Assembly: GCF_009910845.1 (NCBI RefSeq)
Contig: NZ_SIJB01000029.1
Location: forward strand, 124,001 to 188,000
Length of the DNA stretch: 64,000 nt
Reading direction: 5' to 3'
Source of the DNA: Chengkuizengella marina
Lineage (GTDB): Bacteria; Bacillota; Bacilli; Paenibacillales; KCTC-33759
The notes under the pieces are model-generated. The model saw only the letters and a program-made list of their open reading frames with translations, ran no database searches and had not been told where the DNA came from. The position numbers and the translations under genes are program-made. This document shows positions 62,496-64,000 of the stretch, in pieces (the first letter of the stretch is position 1; each line of letters starts with the position of its first letter).

Positions 62496-62637
62496 AAAAT
62501 TGCCCCCAGACATTTTCTCAATATAGATCCTTTCCTTACTTTTAATCATAAATAAAAAGTGATAGGAGATCAAAGGACAAAGTGTGAAATATTTTGTCAA
62601 ATCATATTTCCCGAGAAATAATTTTGTCAAATAAAGG

Positions 62638-63651
62638 CTAATGAATCGCACGAATCCATTTATTATATTGTTTCCAAGCCAAACCTTGTTCCAAAACATG
62701 ACGGGCATTGTAGATACCTTGTTCAATGGAGTCGACTTTATCTGCAATCCACAATCTCACTGCACTATTTAAAATAACCAAATTGTGAAATGGAAGTGGG
62801 GCGTTTCCTTTCAATACGTCTAACATTGTTGAAGTTTGTTTTTCAACTGTCCAACTCACTTCTGGGAGTTCGCACTGTAGTTCAAGTACCTCAGGATCAA
62901 TGATGTACAAATCATGTTGTCCTTTTTCTACAATTAAAGTTCTGGTCTGTTTTTCAATAGAAATGTCTTCCGAGCCTTCCATTCCCTGAATAATGATTCC
63001 TTTTTCAACACCTAAGTTGGTGAGCAGGTTAGCTATTTTTTCAAATATTGTACCGTGGAAGACACCGATAGCCATATAAGATGAATTAGAGAAGCGCAGA
63101 CATTTTTCTACGGTATTAAACATAGTTCTTAATCCTATTTCCTCTCTAATATTTCTTAGTTTTTCTAGTGGAGGGCACCATTTTTCAGTTTCAATAAACA
63201 AAACACCCCCTTCATCAGCACCTCTTAGAAGGTTTTTATTTGAAATATTACCGTCATTACATAATTCATTCATAACATCATATAAAGAAACTCCAAATTT
63301 AGGGGGTAGGGTTTTACTCCCATGTAATGTAACTGGCAATCCACAGGCAGCTAATACAAATGAGGTAGGTACAGTTGCTAAAAATGAAGATTTTCTCCCA
63401 TCATAAGGACCAGCGCAATCGATGCTGTTTTCCAAGGGAAACCTTAGGGAATGTAATTTACATACCTCAATGAATGCTTGAAGTTCCTCTAGAGATTCTA
63501 TTTTTATACGTTCTGCAATGAGAAAGGCGCCAACTTGAGAAGGTGTAGCTCTTCCGTTTAAAATATTTTCAGCAGCTCTTAATGCCTCTTTATAAGATAA
63601 ATCTTTAGCACTCCGTTTTCCTCTACCCACTTCCTTTAATAATGAAATCAT
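62638..63651 (-). CDS. TrpD2/YbiB-like (anthranilate phosphoribosyltransferase fold) protein
   Basis: A 337-aa protein with the helical N-terminal and glycosyltransferase family 3 domains of TrpD (KDLSYKEALRAAENILNG, SQVGAFLIAERIK, LAACGLPVTLHGS). The PRPP loop of true TrpD (GTGGD) is replaced by CAGPYDGRKSS, as in TrpD2/YbiB proteins, so tryptophan synthesis is unlikely. GGGAGGGG precedes ATG 63651. It is 15 bases after an ANTAR regulator gene, suggesting a joint role in RNA-level or nitrogen-related control; unproven. Confidence 0.78.
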   Translation of the reverse strand: MISLLKEVGRGKRSAKDLSYKEALRAAENILNGRATPSQVGAFLIAERIKIESLEELQAFIEVCKLHSLRFPLENSIDCAGPYDGRKSSFLATVPTSFVLAACGLPVTLHGSKTLPPKFGVSLYDVMNELCNDGNISNKNLLRGADEGGVLFIETEKWCPPLEKLRNIREEIGLRTMFNTVEKCLRFSNSSYMAIGVFHGTIFEKIANLLTNLGVEKGIIIQGMEGSEDISIEKQTRTLIVEKGQHDLYIIDPEVLELQCELPEVSWTVEKQTSTMLDVLKGNAPLPFHNLVILNSAVRLWIADKVDSIEQGIYNARHVLEQGLAWKQYNKWIRAIH

Positions 63652-63666
63652 TTATTCCCCTCCCAA

Positions 63667-64000
63667 TTATTCATTAAGTAGTTGATGAACCTTAACGATT
63701 GAAATCGCTACATCTGCTATTCTCTTTCTATCGTTCATAGCTTGTTTGCGTAAAAATTCATAGGCTTCTGCTTCAGAGATATTTTTCATCTTAGAAATAA
63801 TTCCTTTTGCTTGTTCGATCCATTTTCGCTCCTCTAATTTAGACAATAATTGCTGACGTTCTTTTTTCCACTGTGTTTTTAGTTGGTGTTGATTAGCACA
63901 AAGATGAAAACTCCAATGCAATTCAGCTGGTTTCATTTGAGGAAAGATGATACCATCAATCCCTAAATTTAGTTTACATTCATTATTTTCTGAAGTATAA
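63667..64000 (-). CDS. ANTAR-domain antiterminator protein, 5' end outside the window
   Basis: The frame is open through the right edge, so only the last 110 residues are seen. The C-terminal ANTAR domain is clear: LEERKWIEQAKGIISKMKNI, then SEAEAYEFLRKQAMNDRKRIADVA. ANTAR proteins bind paired RNA hexaloops to prevent termination; NasT/NasR-type members control nitrate assimilation. A nitrate or nitrite assimilation locus to the right would fit, and nitrate respiration genes are in this window. A coiled-coil (KTQWKKERQQLLSKLEER) precedes the domain. Confidence 0.85.
   Translation of the reverse strand, partial: YTSENNECKLNLGIDGIIFPQMKPAELHWSFHLCANQHQLKTQWKKERQQLLSKLEERKWIEQAKGIISKMKNISEAEAYEFLRKQAMNDRKRIADVAISIVKVHQLLNE

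Noticed and set aside
1-64000. CRISPR arrays, rRNA, prophage or complete insertion sequences
   Set aside because: No regularly spaced repeats, rRNA sequence, phage structural genes or transposase frames were recognised anywhere in the window.

Overview
The window is low-GC DNA (roughly one third G+C by eye) from a Gram-positive, Bacillales-type bacterium. Supporting signs are strong AGGAGG-like ribosome binding sites with ATG/TTG/GTG starts, a bacilliredoxin (bacillithiol user), a Phe-type T-box leader, CcpA cre sites, a YwmB-family protein, a TxpA-like type I toxin and lipoprotein cytochrome c. The gene content fits a Paenibacillaceae-like organism able to respire nitrate and degrade beta-1,3-glucan (laminarin). 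The genus is inference only.

Layout. 1-8.5 kb: the 3' end of a nonribosomal peptide synthetase (NRPS; last module predicted to load valine, followed by a degenerate epimerase-like domain and no thioesterase), an MFS exporter and an EctB-like diaminobutyrate aminotransferase, i.e. the end of a peptide biosynthetic cluster. 8.6-11.9 kb: an adhesin-like protein, a VTT-family membrane protein, and a T-box-controlled chorismate mutase/DAHP synthase; the last two share a duplicated promoter. 11.9-24.7 kb: nitrate respiration on the minus strand (narGHJI plus a hemerythrin-like gene, two NarK-type transporters) interrupted by a feoAB iron-uptake operon with a missed 55-aa FeoB-associated cysteine protein and a Fur-box candidate. 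24.9-27.1 kb: small acetyltransferase and housekeeping genes. 27.4-34.1 kb and 46.4-48.1 kb: a beta-1,3-glucan set (GH81 with three CBM56-like modules, GH1, GH16 with two CBM6 modules); GH16 has a textbook promoter followed by two cre sites.

Two blocks look like alternative peptidoglycan-precursor chemistry and are the main interest. (A) 38.4-45.1 kb, minus strand: ATP-grasp amino-acid ligase, MurE paralogue with a DNPK instead of DNPR motif, class II asparagine synthetase, C39-like peptidase, Asp/Glu racemase. This resembles the parts needed to build a D-Asp/D-Asn cross-bridge. (B) 54.3-60.7 kb, plus strand: D-Ala-D-Ala-ligase-family enzyme, MurF paralogue, ornithine-racemase-family enzyme, a stand-alone homologue of the VanT membrane domain, and a VanR/VanS-like pair. 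It looks like a VanG/VanC-type operon whose racemase has been split and replaced, with no VanX/VanY/VanXY peptidase.

The rest: FAD oxidoreductase, aldo/keto reductase, type I toxin-antitoxin, DUF3905 protein, bacilliredoxin (49-54 kb); nadE, acpS, cytochrome c, a TrpD2-like protein and a truncated ANTAR regulator (60.8-64 kb). Both ends of the window cut through genes. All function calls come from motif reading and remembered family sequences; no database search was run.
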